Of a DNA stretch of 64,000 nt, positions 50,115 through 58,767 are shown piece after piece. The notes under the pieces were generated by a model. That model made no database searches, had not been told where the DNA came from, and saw only the letters and a program-made list of their open reading frames with translations. The stretch's first letter is position 1; each line of letters opens with the position of its first letter. The stretch comes from Streptosporangium lutulentum (GTDB taxonomy: Bacteria > Actinomycetota > Actinomycetes > Streptosporangiales > Streptosporangiaceae), in NCBI RefSeq assembly GCF_030811455.1, contig NZ_JAUSQU010000001.1, forward strand, positions 7,936,001-8,000,000, written 5' to 3'. The position numbers were made by a program, and so were the translations under genes.

Positions 50115-50870
50115 TCAGGAAGAGGTGAGCTGGGCCAGTAGCGCGGCGGCGGCCGCGGCCCGGGCGGCGGTCTTGCTCGCCCCGCTGCCTTGCGCGGAGA
50201 TCGGCTCCTTGCTCCCGGCCGGGTGGGTGGTGGCGGTCGCGGTGAAGGCCGGCGCATGCGATGGGCCGGTGGCCTGCAGGTGCCAGTCGATGCCGTCGAT
50301 GCGGCCCTGCTGGGTCCACTCATTGAGCACGCTGACCGGATGATGCTCCCCCGGCGCCAGCACGGGCGCGCCGGAGGCCGGCGTCGGCGTCGCGGTGTGG
50401 GAGATACTCGCCGGGACGATCTGGATTCCGGCCTCTTTCAACCACGCCTTCAAGGTGAAGGTCGCCACGTGCAAGCTCTCGGCGGCCTGGCGGATGCTCA
50501 AGCCCCCCGACAGCAACGTCTGGGCGACCTCGATCACCCGCTCCCGCTCCCGACGCCGGTCGGCCTCGGTAGGCAGATCGAGGCGGGCGGCGTGTTCGGC
50601 CGCGCCCTCCCCCAGCATCTCCCCCGCCCGCACCAGGCAGGCGACGCTGCAGTACAACCCGAGCCGGATATGGCGGCCCTTGCCGCCCGGGGCGCGCTCC
50701 AGCAGGTACCAGCCGGCCGGCACCCACACACCGCGCTCGGCGCGCTGGCACACCCGGCAGAAAAACGACCGCTCGCTTTCTTGGTGCCCGCCCCGGGTGG
50801 CGGCCAGGCCGCCGCGGCGACGCGAGGCCGGAGGCGGCTGCAGCTGCTGTTGTTGTTCGTCGGTGCTCAC
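50115..50870 (-). CDS. Zinc-finger/HTH protein with C-terminal dsRNA-binding-like domain
   Basis: A 251-residue protein with an unusual layout. Residues 35-80 carry FFCRVCQRAERG and LYCSVACLVRAGE, which is two CxxC/CxxxC pairs and a probable zinc ribbon. Residues about 112-150 (ERVIEVAQTLLSGGLSIRQA, AESLHVATFTLKAWLKEAGI) form a helix-turn-helix. Residues about 178-251 match the double-stranded RNA-binding domain pattern: PVSVLNEWTQQGRI, GPSHAPAFTATA, then GSGASKTAARAAAAAALLAQL, with the conserved GxGxSKxxA helix. Outside RNase III this domain is uncommon in bacteria. Function is unknown; a nucleic-acid sensor or a mobile-element accessory protein is plausible. It precedes the exporter gene on the same strand. 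Confidence 0.75.
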   Translation of the reverse strand: MSTDEQQQQLQPPPASRRRGGLAATRGGHQESERSFFCRVCQRAERGVWVPAGWYLLERAPGGKGRHIRLGLYCSVACLVRAGEMLGEGAAEHAARLDLPTEADRRRERERVIEVAQTLLSGGLSIRQAAESLHVATFTLKAWLKEAGIQIVPASISHTATPTPASGAPVLAPGEHHPVSVLNEWTQQGRIDGIDWHLQATGPSHAPAFTATATTHPAGSKEPISAQGSGASKTAARAAAAAALLAQLTSS

Positions 50871-51299
50871 GGCATCTCACCCTGCCAGAGACACCCCGGC
50901 CCGGCAGAACCCATAGAGGTCCGAACGGTTTCGGGGCGGAGACACGTCGACTCGCCCCCGGCCCGGAGTGTGGCCGACGCTTGCCGCCGGTCAAGTCCGC
51001 TCCCTCGCTGACGCTCGGTCGACGGACTGGACAGTCGGCCGCGCGCCAGCCGAACAGGCCGCAGGAGGGCGAACTGGGGAGCGGTGAGGGAAGAAGGGGT
51101 GCCGGGCTCGTGACCGCGATCTGTGACCAGCGTTGCTGTTGACGGCTGGGTCAGCGGCTGAGGCCTCGAACCAGCGTGGATAGGAATCGAATCGAGTCCT
51201 CGACACGGTGCTTGATCATGCGAAGGGTGGGGATGTCGAAGCGTCCTGCCGTGCCGTGTGTGTCCTTGTTGAACTGGGAGAACAGGTTCGCCCCGCCGC
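50871..51299. other. Intergenic region, no gene seen
   Basis: Short overlapping frames only, none with consistent codon bias. It probably contains the promoter of the 50115-50870 gene (reading left) and the end of the STAS gene transcript. Confidence 0.5.
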
Positions 51300-51677
51300 C
51301 TACCTGGGAGCGCGGAACTCGTTTACGGCCTGCTCAACGGTCTCCCGAAGCTCCAACCGCTGATCCAACCGCTGCCACCGAAAACGCTCCATGAGATCAG
51401 CGGGAGTCGCCGCAACAACCAGACGGCCACCAGCCACCATGACTCGCTTCAACGTAGCGATGACGGCCCCGACTCCCTCCTCATCCCAAGCGGTAATTCC
51501 CTCCAAGTCGAGAACCAAGCACGGAGGACCATCGATGTTCAAACTCACTATCTCGTCTCGTAGACGCATGGCCGGAGCAGTGTTCTGGTTGAATTCGCCT
51601 CTCACATGCAGAACGGTGCACTCGCCATGGCCCACCGGCTGAATCTCCAGCCTGGTTGCAGGTTCCTCACTCGACAT
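51300..51677 (-). CDS. STAS-domain protein with phosphomimetic site
   Basis: A 125-residue single STAS domain of the anti-sigma-factor antagonist type (VLHVRGEFNQNTAPAMR, LVLDLEGITAWDEEGVGAVI, GGRLVVAATPADLMERFRW). In SpoIIAA and relatives the D-S-S-G-L-G loop carries the serine phosphorylated by the partner kinase. Here the loop is D65-E-E-G-V-G, with Glu at both serine positions. It therefore cannot be regulated by serine phosphorylation there and may mimic the permanently phosphorylated, non-binding state. No anti-sigma or sigma gene is adjacent. Confidence 0.85.
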   Translation of the reverse strand: MSSEEPATRLEIQPVGHGECTVLHVRGEFNQNTAPAMRLRDEIVSLNIDGPPCLVLDLEGITAWDEEGVGAVIATLKRVMVAGGRLVVAATPADLMERFRWQRLDQRLELRETVEQAVNEFRAPR

Positions 51678-51932
51678 GGCACATCCGCCTTCCCGTCCCT
51701 GCCCGGCCCTGTTTCATTCTGCCTCCGGCGGGGGCACTCAGCTCCGGGATGATCGCAATTGCAAGGACTGAGAGCCATAAAGCGTCCGCGGGCAGCCGGG
51801 GGCGTTGTTGCTCAGTTGTTCACTCACCTCTTCAGTGCTCACTGGCTTGAAAACAGCTCCTGTCGTGGGATCAACGATGGACGAAGTAGGCCGGGGTAGG
51901 CAGGATGATCACATGACGATGAGGGAGAAATC

Positions 51933-52073
51933 ATGAATTTCGGTGTCTCTAGCGTGGGTTTGCTCTTCGTGCTGCTCGGTGCTCTCCTTCAGTTTCTGGT
52001 CATCTACTTCGCCGTACGCCTGGCTCTGAAACACGACCGTGAACGTGCCGAGCGTGGTTGGCCCCAGAGGTAG
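51933..52073 (+). CDS. Small single-pass membrane protein
   Basis: A 46-residue protein, MNFGVSSVGLLFVLLGALLQ..., with one hydrophobic helix (about 8-32) and a basic, charged C-terminal tail ending GWPQR. ATG 51933 follows GAGGGAGAAATC, a strong ribosome site, and third positions are G/C-rich, so the short frame is likely real. It is alone on the plus strand between the STAS gene and the P-loop kinase gene. Function is unknown; orientation with the basic tail in the cytosol is expected. Confidence 0.65.
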   Translation: MNFGVSSVGLLFVLLGALLQFLVIYFAVRLALKHDRERAERGWPQR

Positions 52074-52202
52074 CAACCGCGGCCCCGGGCTGGCGTAGCG
52101 CCACTGGTCGTTTCGTTGTCGATCAACCCCCGAATCGCGATCAACGGCATGGACGAGCCCAAGGCAGGACATCGACCCCCAACACCAGGTCATCATGAGA
52201 GC

Positions 52203-52691
52203 ATGAGACGGGTAGTGATCCTCGGTCGTGGCGGCGCGGGCAAATCGGCCCTCGCTCGCCGCCTGGGCGACGCGGCGAAGCTGCCCGTCATTGAACTGGA
52301 CACTCTGTTCTGGGAGCCCGGTCTCACCGCGACGGCTCCCGGCCAATGGGCGGCTCGTCAACAGAAGCTGGTCCAGCAGGACGCCTGGATCCTCGACGGC
52401 GACCTCGGACCCTACGACACCGCCCTCGACGTGCGACTCCGGATGGCCGACACCATCATCGTGTTGGACTTTTCCTTCCCACGATGTGCCTGGCGGACGA
52501 TCCGGCGAGGCCGCGAACGTGCCGACTTCTGGCGCTGGGTCTGGGCCTACCGGCGACGCAGTCTCCCCCGCGTGACGCGGGCAATCGCCGCGCATGCTTC
52601 TCACGCGGACACCCACCTGTTGCGCAACCCTCGCGCGGTCCGGCGATTCCTCGCCCAGCTTTCCAGAGACGACCAGGCCCACAACCGATAG
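52203..52691 (+). CDS. Small P-loop NTPase (adenylate-kinase-like / FlaR-like)
   Basis: A 162-residue protein with an N-terminal Walker A, VVILGRGGAGKSALARRLG (residues 4-22), then VIELDTLFWEPG, WILDGDLGPYDTAL and IIVLDFSFPRCAWRTIRRGR, the order of adenylate-kinase-like proteins annotated as DNA topology modulation or FlaR-related. The substrate is not established; a small-molecule kinase role is likely. ATG 52203 is used because the P-loop follows at once; no strong ribosome site is visible. The gene stands alone, convergent with the next gene. Confidence 0.8.
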   Translation: MRRVVILGRGGAGKSALARRLGDAAKLPVIELDTLFWEPGLTATAPGQWAARQQKLVQQDAWILDGDLGPYDTALDVRLRMADTIIVLDFSFPRCAWRTIRRGRERADFWRWVWAYRRRSLPRVTRAIAAHASHADTHLLRNPRAVRRFLAQLSRDDQAHNR

Positions 52692-52751
52692 CTGTCCCGA
52701 GATCCGGATAGCTGGACGACGGCTTCGGGGTAGGACTGGGCACTTCTCGTG

Positions 52752-53774
52752 TCAGTTCACGGGAGTGCTGAAGGCCGCGCGGAGGAAGGGGCTGTCACGT
52801 GGGATGGCGCCCGTGACACGGTCCCAGCTGTTTTGGTAGAGGACCACGGTGCGTCCGCTCTCGGACCGGAAGGCGTAGCAGTTCACTCCGAAGTGGCCGC
52901 CGCCGTGTCCGTAGAGGGCGATGTCGTCGGGCAGATGGTAGCCGAAGAGCCCGAGCCCGTAGCTCATGTCCAGATGCGCCGGCTGGGTGGAACGCATGGC
53001 CGCCAGCCAGGCGGGCGAGAGCAGGCGGCCGCCGAGCAGAGCGTCGAGGAAGCGCGCGACCTCCAGCGGGGTGGAGACGATCGCACCGGAGGTCCAGGCT
53101 TCCGAAGGGGTGTAATCGGTGCAGTCGATGTATGGAGACTGGGCATCCATGCGCAGATAACCGCGCACATGCGGCCCTCGGATGTGCAGATCGGTGGCCG
53201 GCAGGTCGGTCGAGGTGAGGCCGAGCGGCTGAAACAGACGCTCGGCCAGGACCTCCTGGACCCGCTGCCCGGTGACGCGCTCGACGATGAGCCCAAGCAG
53301 GATGTAATCGGTGTTGGAGTAGCGCCATCGCCGGCCCGGCTCCCACCGGTCGGGCTGGGCCAAGGCGATGTGCACCAGCTCTTCAGGCGCAAAATACCTC
53401 TGCAACCGGGCGACGTCCGGCGGATCGCCCAGCACGGCCCACACGTAGTCGGGGAGCCCGGACCGCATCCGCATCAAGTGCTCCACGGTGATCCGCTCGC
53501 CGCCCGGCAGCAGCCCGGGAAGCCAGCGGTCGAGGGTGTCGGTCAGTGACAGCCGACCCTGTTCCGCCAGCTGCAGCACCACCGTGGCGAGATAGGGCTT
53601 GGTCACACTCGCGATGCGGAAGCGGTCGCCGGCCTCGATCGGGCGCGGGCGATCCAGATCGGCGGTACCCACGCTGCCGGTGAACACCACCTCGCCGGCG
53701 TCCGCCACGAGCGCGAACAATCCCAGGCCGCGTCCTGCCGCCAGCTCCTCCAGCGCAGCCTGTAAATGATCCAC
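52752..53774 (-). CDS. Serine hydrolase of the class C beta-lactamase/DD-peptidase family
   Basis: A 340-residue penicillin-binding-fold hydrolase. The catalytic SxxK is SVTK at 56-59 (FRIASVTKPYLA), the second motif is YSNTDYILLG (YxN) and the third is GHGGGHFG. There is no signal peptide at the chosen start, so it is probably cytosolic and closer to esterases or D-aminopeptidases than to a secreted beta-lactamase. GTG 53774 follows AGGAG at 7-nt spacing. The gene is monocistronic, convergent with the P-loop kinase gene. Resistance to beta-lactams should not be assumed from this sequence. Confidence 0.9.
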   Translation of the reverse strand: MDHLQAALEELAAGRGLGLFALVADAGEVVFTGSVGTADLDRPRPIEAGDRFRIASVTKPYLATVVLQLAEQGRLSLTDTLDRWLPGLLPGGERITVEHLMRMRSGLPDYVWAVLGDPPDVARLQRYFAPEELVHIALAQPDRWEPGRRWRYSNTDYILLGLIVERVTGQRVQEVLAERLFQPLGLTSTDLPATDLHIRGPHVRGYLRMDAQSPYIDCTDYTPSEAWTSGAIVSTPLEVARFLDALLGGRLLSPAWLAAMRSTQPAHLDMSYGLGLFGYHLPDDIALYGHGGGHFGVNCYAFRSESGRTVVLYQNSWDRVTGAIPRDSPFLRAAFSTPVN

Positions 53775-54236
53775 TTATTGACTCCTGGGGGATCGACGTC
53801 GTATGCCGGGCTCACCAGAGCTCGGCATCGGATGGGAACCGGCGTAGGAAGCGTTCGACGGCGACGACTCAGCCGCGAGGGGCACAGGGTACTTCTGACG
53901 GCCCTGTCCTCGGAGCGACACAAAGGCTCAACAAGGTAGACAGCGTGACGTGATCTTACGTGCTTTCGGGACGATGTGCTGTTCAGCCTCGGATACGTCG
54001 CACACGACACCAGCGACCACGAGGGCGCGTGGTGGGTGATTGACTTCCCAGTGGCTCACACGGACGAAGACACGCCGCCGCCACCGTCACGTCATCATCG
54101 TGCGATGCGACGCCGTGACGCCGAAATGGCTGGCTGGGAAGCGCAGGACGACTACTACGGCGAGCATCCCCGGCCGCCCAAGGTGACCGGCAGCCGTTCA
54201 CTGACATTAAGTCCGCGCGACCCACTGACAACAATC
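53775..54236. other. Intergenic region up to the ISL3 element
   Basis: A plus-strand frame at 53976-54269 (LFSLGYVAHDTSDHEGAWWV, then Pro/His-rich) runs into the element end and is probably a broken or chance frame. A direct-repeat motif, CCGCGC(G)ACCCACTGACA, ends near 54229 and has a partner at about 56754-56770 beyond the right end of the element. Confidence 0.45.
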
Positions 54237-54404
54237 GGCTCTGGCCCGCTCTCGATGATTAGTGACTGAGGGTGAGTTCGGAGAGAGCTCGGAGAGTGCT
54301 GGGCGCATACCGTCGTTGATCGCGGTTTCGTAACGGGTCGCACATACAAGCGGCCGCTCGTCAACGATCTGGTTTGTCGAGAACCCAATCACCAACGAGC
54401 GGCC

Positions 54405-56048
54405 GTGGAGTCAATTGTGCTGCATTCCCCGGCGGGCGACGATGCCTGCTGCCTTCACCTGTTCTGCCCTGCCCTCAAGGACGTGCACGTCCAGGGTGTT
54501 GAGGACCACGGTGACACCGTGCTGATCACGGCGCGGACCATGGCAGCCGAAGCCGAGTGTCCGCAGTGTGGTCTGTCCTCGGCCCGGGTGCACAGCCGGT
54601 ACCGGCGGACTGTGTGGGACTTGGCGGCGGGTGGACGGCCGGTCATGGTCGCACTGCAGGTGCGCCGGTTCTTCTGCGGTGCGTCCGCCTGTGAGCGGGA
54701 GATCTTCGCCGAGCAGGTTGACGGACTGACGCAACGACATGCCCGTCGCACCGGCGCGTTACGTGCTCTGCTCACCTCGATCGCGATAGCGCTGGCCGGG
54801 CGGGCCGGTGCTCGCCTGGCCGCCGTAGCCGGCGTGCCCGTGGGCCGCTCCACGCTGTTGCGAATGCTGCGGGCACTGCCCGATCCGGAGGTCGGGGAGG
54901 TCACGGTGCTGGGCGTCGATGACTTCGCCAAGAAGCGGGGAAACTCCTACGGCACCATCCTGGTGGACATGGACACCCACCGTCCTATCGATCTGCTGGA
55001 CGGCCGAACCGCCGGCGACCTGGCCGCCTGGCTGAAGGACCGTCCCGGGGTGCAGGTGATCTGCCGGGACCGGGCCGGCTCCTACGCCGACGGCGCCCGG
55101 GAGGGTGCTCCCGAGGCCGTCCAAGTCGCAGATCGCTTCCACTTGTGGCAGAACCTCGCCCAGGCGTTGGAGAAAACGATCCGCGCTCACCGGTCCTGCC
55201 TGCAGGAAGCCCCCGAAGCAGGCACCGTGGCCGAGGACGAGACCGGCGGCCAGGTCGAACCCGTCGAGCGACCCACGTCCCTGGACTCCTACGGCAACGA
55301 GCGGCCGATAGTGGCGCGGACTCGGGAACGCTACGCCCAGGTGCAGATCTTGAGGAGCAACGGCGCGTCCCTGAATGCGATCAGCCGTGAACTCGGCCTG
55401 GCGTTTCGCACCGCCCGCAAGTTCGCAGGTGCCACCAGCGTGGAGGAGCTCCTGGCCCCGACGCTCAACCGCTCCAGCAAGCTGGATGCGTTCAAGCCCT
55501 ACCTGACCCGGCGGTGGAACGAAGGCTGCACCAACGCCACCCAGCTGCACCAAGAGATTCAAGCCCAGGGCTGGACCGGTAACCGGCGCGCGGTCCAAGG
55601 CTGGCTGACTCCGTTGCGCGGATACCAAAAAGTACAGCCCGCGCCCTGCCCGCCGCCCAAGCCCCGGCACATTACCGGATGGATCATGTCCCATCCCGAC
55701 CACCTGACAGCCGGCAGCCACGTTCAGCTGAAAGAGGTCCTCGGCCGCTGTCTCGAACTCGACACCGCCGCCAGACACATCCGCAGCTTCGCCACGATGA
55801 TGACCAACCGCGATGGTCACCTGCTCGACGACTGGATCGCCGAGACCGCGGCGGGAAGCTCACCCCAGCTGGCCGCCTTCGCCACCGGCCTGCGACGCGA
55901 CCACGCCGCGGTGACCGCCGGACTGTCCCTACCTCACAGCAGCGGTGCCGTCGAAGGCATCGTCAACAAGATCAAGTTTCTGAAAAGGCAGATGTTCGGC
56001 CGCGCCAACTTCGATCTCCTGCGCATCCGAGTACTCCACTATCGCTGA
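54405..56048 (+). CDS. ISL3-family transposase
   Basis: A 547-residue transposase. An N-terminal zinc-binding region (AECPQCGLSSARVHSRYRRT, CGASACEREIFAEQVDGLTQ) precedes the DDE core with VTVLGVDDFAKKRGNSYGTI, VICRDRAGSYADGAREG and, near the end, LPHSSGAVEGIVNKIKFLKR supplying the Glu. An additional insertion (residues about 265-420) has an HTH (LRSNGASLNAISRELGLAFR), as in the longer actinobacterial ISL3 members. The GTG at 54405 lies 145 bp inside the left inverted repeat. The frame is intact, so the element may be active. Confidence 0.95.
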   Translation: MESIVLHSPAGDDACCLHLFCPALKDVHVQGVEDHGDTVLITARTMAAEAECPQCGLSSARVHSRYRRTVWDLAAGGRPVMVALQVRRFFCGASACEREIFAEQVDGLTQRHARRTGALRALLTSIAIALAGRAGARLAAVAGVPVGRSTLLRMLRALPDPEVGEVTVLGVDDFAKKRGNSYGTILVDMDTHRPIDLLDGRTAGDLAAWLKDRPGVQVICRDRAGSYADGAREGAPEAVQVADRFHLWQNLAQALEKTIRAHRSCLQEAPEAGTVAEDETGGQVEPVERPTSLDSYGNERPIVARTRERYAQVQILRSNGASLNAISRELGLAFRTARKFAGATSVEELLAPTLNRSSKLDAFKPYLTRRWNEGCTNATQLHQEIQAQGWTGNRRAVQGWLTPLRGYQKVQPAPCPPPKPRHITGWIMSHPDHLTAGSHVQLKEVLGRCLELDTAARHIRSFATMMTNRDGHLLDDWIAETAAGSSPQLAAFATGLRRDHAAVTAGLSLPHSSGAVEGIVNKIKFLKRQMFGRANFDLLRIRVLHYR

Positions 56049-56101
56049 CCCGCACACCACGCTCGGTCACCTCGATCATCGGATTTACCCGAGATCGCCC
56101 T

Positions 56102-56572
56102 TCAAAAAGAGACCCTTGCGATTGAGGCGCCGGAGCCGGGCTTGTGGTGGGGAGTCAGGCGAGCGATGGGGAACTCGCGACGCCGCACGATCTCGTGCCG
56201 TTCGTTGAGGGAGGTGTGTCTGAGCAGCCGGTCGAGGAGTGAGGCGCGTTCCACGTCGTCGGTCAGCACGGCGATATCAACTGCGACGTGCTGACCTGGG
56301 GTGAACTCGGCGGACACGCTGGTAGCGGCGCGCAGGGCCGTCAGCTCGTCAGCCTCTGCCTCGTCAGCCAGAATTATGTAGTCGTCGCCGTCGGGCAGGT
56401 AGCCGACAATCACGGTTTTGCCCATCGGCGCGTCCGTCTCGGTGATGGTGAGCATGACGCCCGACCTGCCCTGGAATCGGTAGAGCACTACACGACTCCG
56501 CGAGGCCCAGAACACCATCTGATTGACACGGCCGATAGCCGAGAGAATCACCGTCTCGATCACATGACGCAC
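56102..56572 (-). CDS. Nitroreductase-like (deazaflavin-type) passenger protein
   Basis: A 156-residue protein with the split-barrel look of F420/FMN-binding nitroreductase-type proteins: VVLYRFQGRSGVMLTITETD, KTVIVGYLPDGDDYIILADE, then SAEFTPGQHVAVDIAVLTDD. Similarity is to fold pattern rather than to strict motifs, so the cofactor is uncertain. GTG 56572 is chosen because AAGGGGA precedes it at good spacing; the open frame extends to 56626 without one. It lies inside the ISL3 inverted repeats, opposite in direction to the transposase, and so is a passenger. From 56746 to 57012 no gene is seen. Confidence 0.5.
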   Translation of the reverse strand: MRHVIETVILSAIGRVNQMVFWASRSRVVLYRFQGRSGVMLTITETDAPMGKTVIVGYLPDGDDYIILADEAEADELTALRAATSVSAEFTPGQHVAVDIAVLTDDVERASLLDRLLRHTSLNERHEIVRRREFPIARLTPHHKPGSGASIARVSF

Positions 56573-57012
56573 CGCAGATCCCCTTCGCGAAGTCGGGTCT
56601 TCTCTGGCTCCCGGAAAGCATGGCACCTCGTGCCTGGGACGACCATCATCTGACCGACGCCTCCGTCACCCGAATGAGGTTCGATCCAGGCACCAGCCAC
56701 GCTCCTCACGTTCCGTAATTCGATCATCGAGAGCGGGCCAGAGCCCAACAATCCCGCGCACCCACTGACATCATTTCCGCGTGCAACAGTAAGTCTGGAA
56801 CCTGAAGAGATGACCCGCACCGGACAATCGTTGTCCGGTCCGGGTGAAGGTTTCCACTGATCGCGATGGCGAACTGGATGATTTTGTCGATATCGCTGGG
56901 GCGCAGGATGATCGCGTCGCTGGGGTGCGTTCAATTCCAGCTGGATAGTCCCACCATCCCATCTAGCGGCAGGACCGGTTCGCGCGCTTCTGAGTCGCGT
57001 TATCTTTACGCT

Positions 57013-57687
57013 GTGATCCGCGCCGTGGCGATTGATGTGGACGACACCCTCTGCCTGACCGAGGCGGTGTGTTTCGAACTGGAGAACGAGGTGTTAGCGC
57101 GAATCGGCCGCGAGCCGATGCTACGTGCTGTGCACATGTCGACGTGGGGACAACCCCTGCTCGACGCGATGTCACAGCGCTCACCAGGCGTGAACCTTGA
57201 GAGTTTCACGGCTGTTTATCAAGTTGCGCTCCGAGAGTACGTAGCAGATGGCCGGCTGGATGTCGTCGCGCCGGAAAACCTCCAAGCACTCGACAAGCTT
57301 GCCATCGCAGGACGCAGCATCATGCTGTTGACGTCGCGCACCGAGGCGGAGGTAGAGCACCTGCTTGCTCCAGACCACGTGCTCGCTGACCGGCTCACCG
57401 CCGTCTACCACGGGGGCAACATGCGCTTCAGCAAGCCTGACGCTCGCGCCTTCGACGAACTCCTTGCAGCCGCTGGGCTACAGCCCGGCCAATGCCTGTA
57501 CGTTGGTGACTCCCCCAGCGATGCACAGGCCGCCAACGGCGCTGGCTTGCGCTTCATCGCGTGCCTGCAAAGCGGCGTCAGGCAGCGCGATGACTTCGAT
57601 GCTTACCATGTCGACGCGTTCATCGACGTATTCCCGGACGTGGTCGACGCCGTAGCGCACCTCGAAAGCAGCCATATCCAGGGTTAG
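57013..57687 (+). CDS. HAD-superfamily phosphatase
   Basis: A 224-residue haloacid-dehalogenase-type hydrolase. Motif I is AIDVDDTLCLT with nucleophile Asp 8 and acid Asp 10, motif II is SIMLLTSRTE (Thr/Ser), motif III is the Lys in MRFSKPDARAF, and motif IV is CLYVGDSPSDAQAANGAGL. The cap domain lies between motifs I and II. It probably dephosphorylates a sugar phosphate, nucleotide or phosphoglycolate-like metabolite. GTG 57013 is the first start before the motif; ribosome-site support is weak. It stands alone to the right of the ISL3 element. Confidence 0.9.
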   Translation: MIRAVAIDVDDTLCLTEAVCFELENEVLARIGREPMLRAVHMSTWGQPLLDAMSQRSPGVNLESFTAVYQVALREYVADGRLDVVAPENLQALDKLAIAGRSIMLLTSRTEAEVEHLLAPDHVLADRLTAVYHGGNMRFSKPDARAFDELLAAAGLQPGQCLYVGDSPSDAQAANGAGLRFIACLQSGVRQRDDFDAYHVDAFIDVFPDVVDAVAHLESSHIQG

Positions 57688-58254
57688 CAGTTACAAGATC
57701 GTTTAATTAACAGACCCGACTTCGGCGCCTTCGTCCGTGTTGAAGACTCGCTCCACGGCTTCGAGGGACTCCTGCCCAACTCCGAACTGGCCGACAGCAC
57801 TGCCCTTTGTAGGGACAGAACCGGCGGACCGGCTGTCCCGTCTCCCGCGGTGCCGCCCACGCCTCCGTGAGCTCCTGCCGGACTTCCACTCCGTTCGCCG
57901 TCACGTACGCGAACTCGAAGTCATCAACCGGCCGTATAGCTCCGCCCGGCATCACAGACAACTCAGCCACACAACGCATCTTGGGCTATCAGCAGTCGCC
58001 GGGTCGCAGCCCTAATCCGAACGTTGCAAGATCCCTCGCAAGGTAAGTCCGGAACTCGCAAGGTTCACCCGGACGGGACAATCGTGTACACACCTGATGC
58101 AATTGCTCACAGAAGTTTCAACACCAGCAAGATATGTGATCCGGCGCCGGATCACTTCGGGGGCTTTCGCCCTGTTGATCTCCTCTCCTATCGTCGGCGA
58201 GGAGATGTCCCGCCGTGGGCGGGTCGCTCCGCTGGGGGTTGAGGGGGAAGCCGG
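57688..58254. other. Intergenic region before the mobilisation module
   Basis: A minus-strand frame at 57707-57979 (RPVDDFEFAYVTANGVEVRQ) might be a remnant, but it is not recognised. The part from about 58020 to 58250 is more A/T-rich and lies directly before mobC, where an origin of transfer would be expected; I could not define a nick site. Confidence 0.45.
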
Positions 58255-58767
58255 ATGACGGAGGGCGATCGGGACGAGAGCGCGGGCCGGTCGCTCAGAG
58301 AGCGGCAACCTGTTCGGCAGAGGCGGCAGCAGGGCGGGCGGCCGCACAAGCATTCGGTGCGGATGTCGCAGGAGGAGCAGGCCGTCGTCGAGGCGCGGGC
58401 CGGGCAGGCGGGGGTGAGCGTGCCGCGGTTTCTGGTCGAGGCGGGGTTGGCCGGGGACGCGGCGACCGCGTCGCAGTTGCGTGCCAACGCCGCGGAGCTG
58501 CTGGCCGCGCGCCGGTTGGTGGCCGCGGTCGGGGTCAATCTCAACCAGCTGGCCAAGGTGGCCAACGCCACCGGGGAGGTGCCGGCGGCGTTGGAGGCGA
58601 CGATGGTCGCGACGCTGCAGTTTTTGAACCGGCTGGACGCGGCGGCCGCCGTCTACGGGGCGTTCGGCCTGCCGTTCGGCCGTCGCGCCGAGGCCGGGGA
58701 CGCCGGCCTGGACATCGAGGTCGAGCAGGGCCAGGAGCACGGCCGAGATGGGGGCCGGGACCGGTGA
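58255..58767 (+). CDS. mobC: MobC-like relaxosome protein
   Basis: A 170-residue mobilisation accessory protein. The N-terminus is basic and disordered, followed by HKHSVRMSQEEQAVVEARAG, a ribbon-helix-helix-like region. The MobC signature is AARRLVAAVGVNLNQLAKVA, close to the conserved GxNxNQxxxxxN pattern. It would bind near the origin of transfer and help melt DNA for the relaxase. ATG 58255 follows GAGGGGGAAG. The stop overlaps the relaxase GTG by 4 bp, so the pair is translationally coupled. Confidence 0.88.
   Translation: MTEGDRDESAGRSLRERQPVRQRRQQGGRPHKHSVRMSQEEQAVVEARAGQAGVSVPRFLVEAGLAGDAATASQLRANAAELLAARRLVAAVGVNLNQLAKVANATGEVPAALEATMVATLQFLNRLDAAAAVYGAFGLPFGRRAEAGDAGLDIEVEQGQEHGRDGGRDR

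Larger units (their letters stand above)
54237..56745 (+). mobile_element. ISL3-family element with passenger gene
   Basis: The transposase and a second gene on the opposite strand are bracketed by a perfect 23-bp inverted repeat: 54237-54259, beginning GGCTCTGGCCCGCTCTC, and its complement at 56723-56745. Outside these, a 17-18-bp near-identical direct repeat lies on each side. The total of about 2.5 kb is long for a plain ISL3 element because of the passenger. Confidence 0.72.

Noticed and set aside
52752-53774. Beta-lactamase resistance gene
   Set aside because: The fold is right, but there is no secretion signal and the third motif is HGGG; an esterase or peptidase role is as likely.
57707-57979. 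Minus-strand small gene (RPVDDFEFAYVTANGVEVRQ)
   Set aside because: Part looks protein-like, but the C-terminal half is Arg-rich, no ribosome site is seen and no family is recognised.
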